A DNA stretch of 53,327 nt from Clostridium thermobutyricum DSM 4928 (GCF_002050515.1 NZ_LTAY01000024.1:1-53327), one strand, 5' to 3'. Shown: positions 8,153 to 17,858, counted from the first letter of the stretch. Program-made: numbers and translations. Notes: a model not told the origin generated them from the sequence alone.

Positions 8153-10429
8153 ATGAGTAAAGTTTTTATAAAAGAATCTGTGAGAAGTCTTGTAGAATTT
8201 ATACTCAAAAGTGGAAGTATAGATAATAGATTCACATCTATAACTAATAAAAGAGCATTAGAAGGAACTAGAGCTCATCAAAAAGTTCAGAAGAATAATG
8301 AGGATTTCTATAAAAAATACGATAAGGAAGTTTATTTAAAATCAGAATTTGATTTAGGAAACTTTATTTTAAAAGTAGATGGAAGAGCTGATGGAATAAT
8401 AATAGAAGGTAATAATGTTATTATTGAAGAAATTAAATCTACTTATAAAAACTTAGAAGATATAAAAGATGATAATGAGACGCATTGGGCACAATTAAAA
8501 TTTTATGCATTTATTTATGCGTTAGATAATAATTTGAAAGAAATGGATATTCAACTTACATATTATCAATTAGATGTAGAAGAAACTAAAATTTTTAGGA
8601 GAAAGGTTACTTTTGAAGAACTTGAAAAATATATATTAAGTATATTAGAGGAATATAAGATTTATTTTGATCTTCTTACTACATATAGAGAAAAGCGTGA
8701 TTTGACAATAAGAAGTATGGAATTTCCCTTTGAAAATTACAGAAAAGGACAATTGAAATTAGCAAGATCAGCTTATGGAACTATAAGAGAAGAAGAAACT
8801 ATTTTTATAAAAGCTCCAACTGGAATAGGAAAAACTATATCAACATTATTTCCTGCGATAAAAGCTATTGAAGCATTAGGTAGAGAAAAGATATTTTATT
8901 TAACAGCAAGAGGAGTTAATGGAAAAGTAGCGGAAGATACATTAAATGTGTTGAGAGATAAGGGGTTATATTTTAGAAGTTTATCTATAATGGCTAAAGA
9001 AAAGATTTGCTTAAATGATAAAGTTAGTTGTAATCCAGAGGAATGTATATATGCTAGAGGATATTATGATAAAAATAAAGAAGCAATAAAAGAATTTTTA
9101 GGTAAAGGAGATCATATATATAGTGATGATATTATAGAAATTAGTAAAAAATTAGAGATATGTCCATTTGAGTTATCTTTAGATTTAATTGGATGGTGTG
9201 ATTGTATAATTTGTGATTATAACTATATGTTTGATCCTAGAGTAGCTTTGAAAAGAGTTCAGGATGATGAAGACAAAGGAAAAATACTTTTGATTGATGA
9301 ATGTCATAATTTGGTAGATAGAGGAAGATCTATGTATTCTGCTTCACTTAATAAAGAATCTGTAATGAATTTAAGAAAAAAATTAAAGGGAAAAGATATA
9401 AATATATATAAAATTCTAGGAAAAATAAATGATTGTTTTATAAAGCTAAGAAAAGAATGTGATGAGATTGAGAAGGATAATTTCAACACAAAAGAACCTC
9501 CAGGAGAAATATTTAGACATTTAAGAAGATTTATGAGTGAAAGTGAAGAGAGTCTTGCTAAATATAAAGCAGAAGAATTTATAGAGGAATATCTTCAATT
9601 ATATTTTGATATAAATAAATTTTTATCTATAGGAGAAATATATGGAGATGATTATGTAACTTATGTAAAAAAGTCTGGAAATGATATAACTCTTAAATTA
9701 TTTTGTGTTAATCCTTCTGAAAAATTATTAAATATATTGAAAGGGACTGGGGGAAATGTGCTTTTTTCTGCAACATTAACACCTATGAGTTATTATATGG
9801 ACTTAATAGTAGGAAAAAGAGAAGCTTATAGATTAAATTTAGAAAGTCCATTTGATAAAAATAATTTACAAGTTATAAAAAAAGGAATTGATATAAGATA
9901 TAAAGCAAGAGAGAGAACTTTAAGTAGGGTTTGTGATGAAATAAAAAAATTTATTTTAGAGGAAAAGGGAAATTATCTAGTATTTTTTCCATCATATGAA
10001 TATTTAGATATAGCTTTTGAAGAAATAAAAAGTATTGATAATATGACTTTAATGGTTCAAGATCAATATATGTCCGATAGAGATAAAAAGAGATTTATAG
10101 AAATATTTGAAAATGAAAAAAATATTGTAGGACTTGGAGTTCTTGGAGGTATGTTTTCAGAAGGAATAGATTTACCAGGAGAAAAGCTTATAGGAACTAT
10201 AATTGTAGGGGTTGGTTTTCCTAAAATCTCGATTGAAGGAGAAATAATAAAAGAATATTTTGAAGATAAAGGTTTTGATTATTCTTATATTTATCCTGGA
10301 ATTAATAAAGTTATGCAAGCTGTTGGAAGAGTTATAAGAACAGAAGAAGATAGGGGAAGAGCTCTTTTAATAGATGATAGATATTTCAATTATAAATATA
10401 AAAATATATTGCCTAAAGAGTGGTATTAA
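8153..10429 (+). CDS. RecB/Cas4-like nuclease fused to a DinG/XPD-type Fe-S helicase
   Basis: A 758-residue two-part enzyme. Residues 1-150 carry the RecB-family nuclease motifs: His42, Asp80, Glu93-Ile-Lys95 and Gln114-x3-Tyr118. Residues ~190-758 form a superfamily 2 helicase of the Rad3/XPD/DinG group. Walker A is APTGIGKT (221-228) and the DECH box is at 382-385. Four Cys lie between them (KICL, VSCN, EECI, EICPF), as for a 4Fe-4S cluster. Motif VI is QAVGRVIRTEEDRG. Likely work: unwinding DNA 5'-3' and cutting it during repair. ATG 8153 has GGAGG 6 nt upstream; the GTG three bases earlier is too close. It is monocistronic. Confidence 0.88.
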   Translation: MSKVFIKESVRSLVEFILKSGSIDNRFTSITNKRALEGTRAHQKVQKNNEDFYKKYDKEVYLKSEFDLGNFILKVDGRADGIIIEGNNVIIEEIKSTYKNLEDIKDDNETHWAQLKFYAFIYALDNNLKEMDIQLTYYQLDVEETKIFRRKVTFEELEKYILSILEEYKIYFDLLTTYREKRDLTIRSMEFPFENYRKGQLKLARSAYGTIREEETIFIKAPTGIGKTISTLFPAIKAIEALGREKIFYLTARGVNGKVAEDTLNVLRDKGLYFRSLSIMAKEKICLNDKVSCNPEECIYARGYYDKNKEAIKEFLGKGDHIYSDDIIEISKKLEICPFELSLDLIGWCDCIICDYNYMFDPRVALKRVQDDEDKGKILLIDECHNLVDRGRSMYSASLNKESVMNLRKKLKGKDINIYKILGKINDCFIKLRKECDEIEKDNFNTKEPPGEIFRHLRRFMSESEESLAKYKAEEFIEEYLQLYFDINKFLSIGEIYGDDYVTYVKKSGNDITLKLFCVNPSEKLLNILKGTGGNVLFSATLTPMSYYMDLIVGKREAYRLNLESPFDKNNLQVIKKGIDIRYKARERTLSRVCDEIKKFILEEKGNYLVFFPSYEYLDIAFEEIKSIDNMTLMVQDQYMSDRDKKRFIEIFENEKNIVGLGVLGGMFSEGIDLPGEKLIGTIIVGVGFPKISIEGEIIKEYFEDKGFDYSYIYPGINKVMQAVGRVIRTEEDRGRALLIDDRYFNYKYKNILPKEWY

Positions 10430-10494
10430 AATTTTAGAATAAGATTTGATATATTAAAAATAATATTTATTTAAATATAAAAAATTAAAGTAGA

Positions 10495-10554
10495 TTAACA
10501 AAATGGTGCATAGAAAATTTAATTTAATAAATTTTCTATGCACCATTTTGTTAA
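10495..10554. terminator. Long perfect hairpin between convergent genes, likely bidirectional terminator
   Basis: A perfect 27-bp inverted repeat (arms 10495-10521 and 10528-10554) with a 6-nt loop. It contains ATGGTGCATAG and its complement. It lies between the 3' ends of the helicase gene and the minus-strand epimerase gene, and it would form in both transcripts. Confidence 0.7.
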
Positions 10555-10563
10555 AATATATAT

Positions 10564-11442
10564 TTATATTGTTATTGTAATAGTATAAGAACAATTAAAT
10601 TCTTCATCTATATTAAGACTTTGAATTCCTTCTTTTTCTTTAAATTCTCCAGTAAAATCTTCATAATCAGAATGACCAAACCAAGGTTCAATACATACAA
10701 ATGGAGCACCAGTTGGTTTAGACCATAATCCCATATATGGAAATCCAGTGAAGTCCATAGTTAAACTTTTATTATGATTTTTTGATTTTAATGAAATTTT
10801 GTTTGAGTTTAAGTTATCAAATACTAATGCATCATTTTTAAAGACTTCTTTGCTTAAATTTATTATATTTTCATTATTTAAATAAGGTAATCTTTCATGT
10901 GAGAAATATCCTTCGGCATTAAGTGTTAAAAGGGATGAAGTTTCTTTTTTATTAAATTCAAAATAATAATCATTCATTGTTTCTTCAGGCATAATAGGAC
11001 ACATAAAGGCAGGATGTGCACCTATTGAGAAAAATATTTCTTTTGAATCTTTATTTATTACTTTATAGCTTACTTTTACTCCATTTTCAATTAAATCATA
11101 TCTTATTTGAAGTTCAAATTTATAAGGATAAACCTCTAAAGTTTTATTTGAATATAGAAGAGAGAAAATTATTGAAGTATCAGTTTTCTTTATCATATTA
11201 AATTCAGAAATTCTTGCTAGACCATGCTGAGGCAATGAATAAGTATTTTCTTCAGCTATATATCTATTATGTTTAACTTTACCTACTATAGGGAAAAGTA
11301 TAGGGGCATGATATTTCCAAAACCCTTCATTTCCATTCCATAAAAATTCTGTTCCATCAATTTTAGATGTTAAGTTATGAAGTTCTCCACCAAAAGGACT
11401 TGCTGTAATTTTTATATTTGAATTTTCTAGTGTATAAATCAT
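10564..11442 (-). CDS. Aldose 1-epimerase (mutarotase) family protein, LacX-like
   Basis: A 292-residue beta-sandwich protein of the galactose-mutarotase family, which converts alpha and beta anomers of hexoses. The motifs seen are SPFGGELHNL near the N terminus, LPQHGLAR with the conserved His (~73), SIGAHPAF with the second catalytic His (~143) and the acidic CIEPWFG near residue 250. It is closest in style to LacX and related YeaD-like branches rather than classical GalM. galE lies 1 kb away on the same strand, so a sugar role is plausible, but the BrkB gene separates them. AAAGGAG precedes the start. Confidence 0.87.
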   Translation of the reverse strand: MIYTLENSNIKITASPFGGELHNLTSKIDGTEFLWNGNEGFWKYHAPILFPIVGKVKHNRYIAEENTYSLPQHGLARISEFNMIKKTDTSIIFSLLYSNKTLEVYPYKFELQIRYDLIENGVKVSYKVINKDSKEIFFSIGAHPAFMCPIMPEETMNDYYFEFNKKETSSLLTLNAEGYFSHERLPYLNNENIINLSKEVFKNDALVFDNLNSNKISLKSKNHNKSLTMDFTGFPYMGLWSKPTGAPFVCIEPWFGHSDYEDFTGEFKEKEGIQSLNIDEEFNCSYTITITI

Positions 11443-11596
11443 ATAAAAACTCCTTTAAAAAAATAATTATTAATAATATGTTACCATATTATACAATAAT
11501 TAAGAAGTAAATGTTATTTTACTTATAGCATGTACATATGATAATATAATTCAAAAGAAGTAATAAAATGAAAGAAAACTATTAAATGGTGAAGAT

Positions 11597-12436
11597 ATGA
11601 GAAGAAAAATAAAAAGAGAATCAATAATTGATACTTTAGTGTATCTCATTGTAAAAGTTAAAAATGATGATATTTTTGCATCAGGAGCACAACTAGCATA
11701 TTATTTAATATTATCTTTTTTCCCTTTCCTTATTTTTTTGATGACATTAATAGGATTTAGTAATTTAAGTTCATCAGAAGTTTTGATGTGGTTGCAAAGA
11801 GTACTACCACTTAATGTTGTAGATTTAACTAAAAATACTATTATTGAAGTAGTAGATTTTCAACATACAGGAATTTTAGGGGTATCTATTATAATTACTC
11901 TTTGGACAGCTTCAACTGGATTTAGAGGCGTTATAAAAGGAGTTAATAGAGCTTATGATATAGAAGAAAATAGGTCTTTTATAACAAGATGTATAATTGC
12001 AATGTTAGGAGTAATTGCTTTAGCGTTAACAGTTATTTCTACACTTTTAATGTCTGTATTCGGAGAAATAATAGGAAGATATTTAAATGAGGCATTACCA
12101 TTTGAGCATATTGTAGCATTTTTATGGAATGTACTTAGACATTTTGTTATTATTGTTATACTTATAGTTGTTTTTGCAATTATATATAAAATAGCTCCAG
12201 CAAAAAAAGTTAGGTTTAGAGATGTATTACCAGGAGCTATAACTAGTACACTTGGATGGTTAATTGCATCAGCTGGATTTTCATATTATGTAAATAATTT
12301 TTCTAATTATTCAAGAATATATGGGAGTTTAGGAACAGTTTTTATTTTAATGACATGGCTCTATATTACATCTATGGTTTTTATATTTGGAGTAGAATTA
12401 AATTCAGTATTAGAAGAAGAAAAAAAATGGGAGTAA
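11597..12436 (+). CDS. YihY/BrkB-family inner-membrane protein
   Basis: A 279-residue integral membrane protein with about six hydrophobic segments (~36-60, 94-115, 137-160, 180-203, 215-235, 245-270). The family signature ASGAQLAYYLILSFFPFLIF is present near residues 28-47, and the C-terminal GSLGTVFILMTWLYITS block is typical. The family was once thought to be ribonuclease BN, but that assignment was moved to another gene; the function is not settled. The stop codon lies inside the terminator hairpin shared with galE. GGTGA is the ribosome site. Confidence 0.9.
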   Translation: MRRKIKRESIIDTLVYLIVKVKNDDIFASGAQLAYYLILSFFPFLIFLMTLIGFSNLSSSEVLMWLQRVLPLNVVDLTKNTIIEVVDFQHTGILGVSIIITLWTASTGFRGVIKGVNRAYDIEENRSFITRCIIAMLGVIALALTVISTLLMSVFGEIIGRYLNEALPFEHIVAFLWNVLRHFVIIVILIVVFAIIYKIAPAKKVRFRDVLPGAITSTLGWLIASAGFSYYVNNFSNYSRIYGSLGTVFILMTWLYITSMVFIFGVELNSVLEEEKKWE

Positions 12437-12460
12437 GCATTTTGCTTACTCCTAAATTTT
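12418..12460. terminator. Bidirectional terminator overlapping the BrkB stop codon
   Basis: The stem GGAGTAAGCA with TGCTTACTCC (12430-12452) contains the TAA stop of the upstream gene. A run of A precedes it and T-rich sequence follows, so it can end transcription both of the + gene and of minus-strand galE. Confidence 0.75.
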
Positions 12461-13446
12461 TATTTTTCATATCCGTTTGGATGTGCTTTATGCCAATTCC
12501 AAGCAGTTTCTATTATTGTATCTACTGAATTAAATTTTGGTTTCCAATTTAATTCTTCCATAGCTTTTTTACTTGAAGCTATTAAAGTGGCAGGATCTCC
12601 AGCTCTTCTTGGAGCAACTTCTGCAGGAATTGGATGGCCTGTAACAACTCTAGCTTTTTCAATCATTTCTTTAACTGAGAAACCAGTACCATTACCTAAA
12701 TTATAAATTCTGCTTTCTCCACCATTCATTAATCTTTCTAAAGCTAATGAGTGTGCTGATGCTAAATCAGAAACATGTATATAATCTCTTATACAGCTAC
12801 CATCTTTAGTATCATAATCATCTCCGAAAATCATTATTTTTTCACGTTTACCAAGTGCAACTTGAAGAATTAATGGGATAAGGTGAGTTTCAGGTGAGTG
12901 ATCTTCACCAATTTTACCATTAATATGTGCTCCAGCAGCATTAAAATATCTTAAAGTAGTATATTTTATTCCATAAGCTGTATCACACCATTTTAATATT
13001 TTCTCAACTAAAAGTTTTGATTCTCCATAAGCATTTGTTGGAAGTGTTTTTAAATCTTCTGTTATAGGAACAATTTCTGGTTCACCATAAGTTGCAGCGG
13101 TAGATGAGAATACAATGTATTTAACATTATGATCTTTCATTGCTTCTAAAAGATTTATTGTCCCATATACATTATTATTAAAATATTTAAGTGGTTCAGT
13201 CATACTTTCACCAACTAAAGAATAAGCAGCAAAATCAATTACAGCTTCAATGTTATTTTCAGAAAAAACTTTATCTAATATTTTTCTATCTCTTAAATCA
13301 CCTATATAAAGCTTTCCTCCTAAAATAGCATCTTTATGACCTTTTTCTAAATTATCTAAAATAACTACATCTTTTCCATTTTCAAGAAGTTCGGCTACCA
13401 TATGACTTCCAATATAGCCGGCTCCTCCACATACTAATATAGACAT
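12460..13446 (-). CDS. galE: UDP-glucose 4-epimerase
   Basis: A 328-residue extended short-chain dehydrogenase that interconverts UDP-glucose and UDP-galactose with tightly bound NAD. The Rossmann motif GGAGYIGS is at 7-14. The catalytic SST (~122) and YxxxK (YGESK, ~147-151) are intact, and RYFNAAGA and the ILxxWNWHKAHPxGY-type C terminus fit GalE. AAGGAGG lies before the ATG. It is monocistronic; its products feed galactose use or cell-surface polysaccharides. Confidence 0.95.
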   Translation of the reverse strand: MSILVCGGAGYIGSHMVAELLENGKDVVILDNLEKGHKDAILGGKLYIGDLRDRKILDKVFSENNIEAVIDFAAYSLVGESMTEPLKYFNNNVYGTINLLEAMKDHNVKYIVFSSTAATYGEPEIVPITEDLKTLPTNAYGESKLLVEKILKWCDTAYGIKYTTLRYFNAAGAHINGKIGEDHSPETHLIPLILQVALGKREKIMIFGDDYDTKDGSCIRDYIHVSDLASAHSLALERLMNGGESRIYNLGNGTGFSVKEMIEKARVVTGHPIPAEVAPRRAGDPATLIASSKKAMEELNWKPKFNSVDTIIETAWNWHKAHPNGYEK

Positions 13447-13643
13447 GTTGCAACCTCCTTACGTTATATAAAAATATTATAACATTATTCAAAAGAAAAA
13501 TAAGCATTTTATATAAAAAATTATTTTTCGACAAACTAATACTGAAAGTGGAAAATAAAAGAATAATAATATGGTGAAAGATAGAAAAAAATATATAAGT
13601 TTAAAAGAATTAAAGGAAAAAAAATTTTTTTAGCTATCACCGT

Positions 13644-13671
13644 TTGACATAAAATCTATTAGAAATATGGT
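13644..13671 (+). promoter_or_regulatory. Possible sigma-A promoter of the small hypothetical gene
   Basis: A perfect TTGACA (13644-13649) is followed after 16 nt by TATGGT (13666-13671), with TATATT overlapping its end at a longer spacing. It lies ~40 nt before the start codon. Confidence 0.5.
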
Positions 13672-13708
13672 ATATTTCAATTAAAGGATTATTGAGGGGG
13701 AATATAGT

Positions 13709-14020
13709 ATGATAAAAGAGAATTTTGTATTTGTAAGAGTAACTAATGGAATTGAGAGAAAATATTTTTATAAATTGATTGAAAATGTTGTAAATAAAAG
13801 AGTAGTTTATGGAATTGAAATTGAAAGAATTGATTTTAAAGGAACAGAAGAGATTGATTCATTTAAAGATTCAGTAGAGTTAATTTCACCAGATGAGGAC
13901 AAGGTAAGAGCACTTTTAGTTATGCTTTATGATAATCAAGTTTCACCATTACATTTAATAGATATAGCTGGTGAATTTATTGATGAATGTGTGCATGATT
14001 TTGCTGAAGTAAGGATATGA
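13709..14020 (+). CDS. Hypothetical protein, 103 residues (possibly DUF6514-like)
   Basis: A small acidic soluble protein. I do not recognise it with confidence; the size and clostridial distribution suggest a DUF6514-like family, which is a guess. Predicted beta strands occupy the first half (FVFVRVTNGIERKYFYKLIE, YGIEIERID), then an amphipathic helix (EDKVRALLVMLYDNQVSP) and a helical acidic end with LIDIAGEFIDE. There is no signal or membrane segment. GAGGGGG precedes the start and a good promoter lies upstream. It precedes acpS by 53 nt. Confidence 0.8.
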   Translation: MIKENFVFVRVTNGIERKYFYKLIENVVNKRVVYGIEIERIDFKGTEEIDSFKDSVELISPDEDKVRALLVMLYDNQVSPLHLIDIAGEFIDECVHDFAEVRI

Positions 14021-14073
14021 TTATAAATTTAGCTTAACTTAGGTTATAATAGTTTTGAGAAGGAGTTGATTAT

Positions 14074-14442
14074 ATGATTTATGGAATAGGAAATGATATA
14101 ATTGAAATAGATAGAATATCAAAAGCAGTATTTAGGACAAAAAACTTCTTAGCTAAATTATTTACAGAAAGAGAAATAGAATATTTTAAATTAAAGAATA
14201 TGAAAGCTGAAACTATAGCTGGAAATTTTGCTAGTAAAGAAGCTATAAGTAAAGCTTTAGGAACTGGTGTTAAAGGATTTAGTTTATTAGAAATAGAAAT
14301 ATTAAGAGATGACAATGGAAAGCCAATTGTAAATTTAAGCGAGAATATATTAAAAAAATTCAATTTAGAAAATGCAGTAGTTCATGTCACTATTTCACAT
14401 AATAAAACATCAGCAATAGCATTTGCAGTCATAGAGAGGTAA
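14074..14442 (+). CDS. acpS: Holo-[acyl-carrier-protein] synthase
   Basis: A 122-residue phosphopantetheinyl transferase that moves the 4'-phosphopantetheine arm from CoA to Ser of acyl carrier protein, needed for fatty-acid synthesis. The magnesium-binding Asp is in GIGNDIIEIDRI (D8) and the Glu in NFASKEAISKALGTG (~E58). The C-terminal VTISHNKTSAIAFAV matches the family. Full length. AAGGAG precedes the start, and a possible -10 TATAAT is at 14045-14050. It is the first of an apparent operon with nnr, the GerS-like gene and alr, as acpS-nnr-alr linkage is frequent in Firmicutes. Confidence 0.96.
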   Translation: MIYGIGNDIIEIDRISKAVFRTKNFLAKLFTEREIEYFKLKNMKAETIAGNFASKEAISKALGTGVKGFSLLEIEILRDDNGKPIVNLSENILKKFNLENAVVHVTISHNKTSAIAFAVIER

Positions 14443-14447
14443 TTTTT

Positions 14448-15944
14448 ATGGAGATTTTTAGAAAAAGTTCCTGTAAAAAAATGGAAAAAGAGGCAATTGA
14501 AAGCTTTAAAATTCCATCAATAGTATTAATGGAGAATGCAGGAGAAAGAATAGCAAATTATATTAAAAATGAAGGTGAAAAATTTGTTATAATAGCTGGT
14601 GTTGGAAATAATGGTGGAGATGGATTAGTAATATCACGTAAATTAATATTATCTAATAAAAAAGTACATATTTTTATTGTAGGAAATTTAGATAAATGTT
14701 CTAGTGAATTTAAAATAAATTTAGATATACTAATTAATATGAAAGTTGACATTTGTCATTTAAAATCAGAAGAAGATCTGTTAAATTTAAATAGGTTAAT
14801 AGACAAAGACACATTAATAATAGATGCTCTTTTTGGAATAGGTTTAAATAGAAATATAGATGGAATATATAAAAAAGTAATAAGTATAATTAATAAAAGT
14901 GAAAAAGTATTTTCAATAGATATTCCATCTGGAATGGATTCTGATACAGGAAAAGCATTGGGGACTTGTGTAAAAGCTTATAAAACTTTTACTATTGAAT
15001 GTTTAAAAAGAGGCTTTATACATAATGAGGGTGTTATTAACGTAGGCGAAATTAATGTAATAAATATTGATATTCCAAAAGAATTAAAAGAAAAAAATTC
15101 AGAAAAAGTATATATACTTCCTAGAGAAGCTTATATAGATAAAATCAAAAAAAGAGATAAATTAGGCCACAAAGGTGACTTTGGAAAGGTGGGGATAATT
15201 GGATGTAGTAAAGACTTTGTTGGAGCAGTTTATATAGCTTCTGAAGCAGCTATAAGAACTGGGAGTGGCTTAGTAACACTAATTACAAATAAAGATATAG
15301 CTTCAATACTTAAATGTAGGGTAATAGAAGCTATGGTTAAAGAGTATGAAAGTACATATGAAATTAGTGGTTTAGACAAATTTGATGTTATTGCTTGTGG
15401 TCCAGGTTTAGGAAGAAGCAATGAAGCAAAAGAGGTGTTATATAAAAGCATAAAAGAAACGAAATGTCCACTTGTAATTGATGCAGATGGATTAAATATT
15501 TTAAGTGAGAATAAAGATCTTTTAAATTATATAAAAAATAGATCTATTCTTACTCCTCATCTAGGAGAAATGAGTCGACTAATAGGAAAAGATATAAAAT
15601 CAATAGAAGATAACAAGATAGAGATAAGTAGGAAATTTGCAAAAGAAAATAATGTAATATTGTTATTGAAAGGGTATAATACAATAATTACAGATGGAGA
15701 GTATGTATATATAAATAAAACTGGAAGTAGCAAAATGGCATCAGGTGGTATGGGAGATTGTTTAACAGGAATTATAGCTTCTTTAATTGGACAAGGATTA
15801 AGTTTAATTGACTCTGCGTTATTAGGAGCATATATACATGGTTATTCTAGTGATTTTATAGGTAAAAAAATGTATTCTGTAAGTGCAAGAGACATAATAA
15901 ATGTTTTACCTAAAATAATAGAAGATTTATTATGTGAAAATTAG
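14448..15944 (+). CDS. nnr: Bifunctional NAD(P)H-hydrate epimerase / ADP-dependent NAD(P)H-hydrate dehydratase
   Basis: A 498-residue repair enzyme for hydrated NAD(P)H, the damaged form of the cofactor. The N-terminal YjeF epimerase domain (~1-210) shows VGNNGGDGLVISR and IDIPSGMDSDTG. The C-terminal ribokinase-like dehydratase (~225-498) shows HKGDFGKVGIIG, ACGPGLGRS, IDADGLNIL and the catalytic TGSSKMASGGMGDCLTG. Both halves look complete. It starts 5 nt after acpS, so the two are coupled. Confidence 0.95.
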   Translation: MEIFRKSSCKKMEKEAIESFKIPSIVLMENAGERIANYIKNEGEKFVIIAGVGNNGGDGLVISRKLILSNKKVHIFIVGNLDKCSSEFKINLDILINMKVDICHLKSEEDLLNLNRLIDKDTLIIDALFGIGLNRNIDGIYKKVISIINKSEKVFSIDIPSGMDSDTGKALGTCVKAYKTFTIECLKRGFIHNEGVINVGEINVINIDIPKELKEKNSEKVYILPREAYIDKIKKRDKLGHKGDFGKVGIIGCSKDFVGAVYIASEAAIRTGSGLVTLITNKDIASILKCRVIEAMVKEYESTYEISGLDKFDVIACGPGLGRSNEAKEVLYKSIKETKCPLVIDADGLNILSENKDLLNYIKNRSILTPHLGEMSRLIGKDIKSIEDNKIEISRKFAKENNVILLLKGYNTIITDGEYVYINKTGSSKMASGGMGDCLTGIIASLIGQGLSLIDSALLGAYIHGYSSDFIGKKMYSVSARDIINVLPKIIEDLLCEN

Positions 15945-16002
15945 AATAAATTCCTCATTTGATTAATATTACTATAAAGAAGCATTAATTAATGGGGGAC
16001 AA

Positions 16003-16629
16003 ATGAGTTTACTAGAAAAATTTAAGAAAAATGATAACAAAAATCTAAAAAAGAAACTAAAAATAGGAAGTATAATTATATTGCCAATATTTATACTAGG
16101 ATTAATAGTATTTTTTAGGAATGAAGTTTCACCAACTAATGAACAGATTATAGATTCAATAAAAAATATGGAGCAGTATGAAAGTATAGTAGAGTTCACA
16201 ATAACGAATACTAGAGGATCATATGTTGAAAAAGCTAAACTTCATTATTCAAAAAATCATGATCCTGTTATGGAATTTGGTGATAGATTAGTTAAAACCT
16301 ATAAGAAAGATTCTATTATAATGAAATATAAAGATGGAAAAGAATATAATTTAGAAAAAGATACTGATAGCTTCTATGTATTAGCAATAATTAATAATCT
16401 TCTTAATAATCCAGTTACTAAAATAGAAAATGAATCATTAGAATGGGGAGATTTGGAATATATAAAAGTTAGTATTGATATTATTTCTAATAATCAGCAC
16501 TTAGATAAGGCAGTTTTTTATGTAAATAAAAAAGAAAAAGTACCTATGTTGATAAAAATTTTTGATGTAAACGGAAAAGAAAGAGTTAAAATAGAATACA
16601 GAGAGTTTAATAAAAAAGATAAATGTTAG
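16003..16629 (+). CDS. GerS-like / LolA-like membrane-anchored protein
   Basis: A 208-residue protein with a basic N terminus, one hydrophobic segment (~20-38) and an extracytoplasmic domain rich in beta strands. The pattern, with IIDSIKNMEQYESIVEFTITN, resembles outer-membrane-lipoprotein-sorting (LolA-fold) proteins, including the clostridial GerS group. It lies 18 nt before alr. In C. difficile gerS is likewise upstream of an alanine racemase gene (alr2), and GerS assists CwlD in spore-cortex modification. Unlike GerS it has no lipobox Cys, so it would be anchored by a helix. The name is inference from fold and position. GGGGG lies 5 nt upstream of ATG. Confidence 0.7.
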   Translation: MSLLEKFKKNDNKNLKKKLKIGSIIILPIFILGLIVFFRNEVSPTNEQIIDSIKNMEQYESIVEFTITNTRGSYVEKAKLHYSKNHDPVMEFGDRLVKTYKKDSIIMKYKDGKEYNLEKDTDSFYVLAIINNLLNNPVTKIENESLEWGDLEYIKVSIDIISNNQHLDKAVFYVNKKEKVPMLIKIFDVNGKERVKIEYREFNKKDKC

Positions 16630-16647
16630 TAGCAAGAGGTGTATAAG

Positions 16648-17805
16648 ATGAAAAATATAAGACCAGTTTGGGCGGAAGTAGATTTAAAAGCAATTGAAAA
16701 TAATATAAAAGAAATAAAAAGAGTTGCAAAAGATAAAGAAATAATTGCAGTTGTAAAAGCCGATGCTTATGGTCATGGAGCTTTAGATGTAGTTCCAGTA
16801 TTATTGAAAAACGGAGCAGATAGATTAGCAGTAGCAGTAATAACAGAAGCTATCGAATTAAGGGAAGCAGGAATTAATGTACCTATATTAATTTTAGGAT
16901 ATACTCCAATAAGCTTTGCTGATGATATAATAAACTACGATATTGAACAAACAGTATTTGATTTAAACTATGCAAAAGAATTGTCAAAAGCAGCTTTAAG
17001 ATTAGGAAAAAAAGCTAAAATTCACATATCTTTAGATACTGGTATGGGAAGAATAGGTTTTATTCCTAATGAAGAAAGTATAAATGCAATAGAAGAAATA
17101 AGTAAATTAGATGGTATAGAAATAACAGGTATGTTTACTCATTTTTCAACTGCAGATGAAGCTGATAAAAATTATACAAGAGAACAATTTGAAAAGTATA
17201 AATGGACTGTAGATCAATTAGAAAAAAGAGATATAAACGTAGGAATCAAGCATGTTGCTAATAGTGCAACAATAATAGATTTGGAAGAATATTATTATGA
17301 TGCAATAAGACCAGGGATTATATTATATGGATATTATCCTTCAAATGAAGTAAATAAAGAAAAAATAAAAATTAAGCCAGCATTAACATTAAAAAGTCAT
17401 GTTATTCATCTAAAAGAAGTAAAAGAAGGAACATACATAAGTTATGGTAGAAAATATGTAACAAAAGGTATTGAAAAAATAGCTACATTACCAATTGGTT
17501 ACGCAGATGGTTATACAAGACTTTTATCAGGAAAAGTTAAGGTTATAATAAATAATAAATTAGTTCCGGTAGTAGGAAGAATTTGTATGGATCAGTGTAT
17601 GATAAATGTAAGTGAATTAGATTCAGTTAAAGTTGGGGATGAAGTTATATTACTTGGAGAAACTGAAAATTGTAAATATAATGCAGATGATATAGCAAAA
17701 GAAATAGATACTATAAGCTATGAAATTTTATGTATGATTGGTAAAAGAGTTCCAAGAGTATACAAAATAAATGAAAGTATTGTCTCAACAAGACATTACT
17801 TATAA
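16648..17805 (+). CDS. alr: Alanine racemase
   Basis: A 385-residue PLP enzyme making D-alanine for peptidoglycan. The PLP lysine is in [11 protein letters not shown] near residue 37. GMGRIGF, the HVANSAT region, [11 protein letters not shown] and [12 protein letters not shown] are all typical, and the second catalytic Tyr lies in ISYGRKYVT. Full length. A GTG nine bases earlier overlaps the ribosome site AGAGGTG, so the ATG at 16648, spaced 6 nt, is preferred. It ends the acpS-nnr-gerS-like-alr gene set. No terminator is seen before the toxin-antitoxin promoter. Confidence 0.96.
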   Translation: MKNIRPVWAEVDLKAIENNIKEIKRVAKDKEIIAVVKADAYGHGALDVVPVLLKNGADRLAVAVITEAIELREAGINVPILILGYTPISFADDIINYDIEQTVFDLNYAKELSKAALRLGKKAKIHISLDTGMGRIGFIPNEESINAIEEISKLDGIEITGMFTHFSTADEADKNYTREQFEKYKWTVDQLEKRDINVGIKHVANSATIIDLEEYYYDAIRPGIILYGYYPSNEVNKEKIKIKPALTLKSHVIHLKEVKEGTYISYGRKYVTKGIEKIATLPIGYADGYTRLLSGKVKVIINNKLVPVVGRICMDQCMINVSELDSVKVGDEVILLGETENCKYNADDIAKEIDTISYEILCMIGKRVPRVYKINESIVSTRHYL

Positions 17806-17828
17806 GATATTAAATTATTAATAAGTTT

Positions 17829-17858
17829 TTGACAAAATAACAGAATTATAGATATACT
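17829..17858 (+). promoter_or_regulatory. Sigma-A promoter of the toxin-antitoxin pair
   Basis: A perfect TTGACA (17829-17834), an 18-nt spacer and TATACT (17853-17858), ~40 nt before the antitoxin start. Allows expression separate from alr. Confidence 0.6.
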
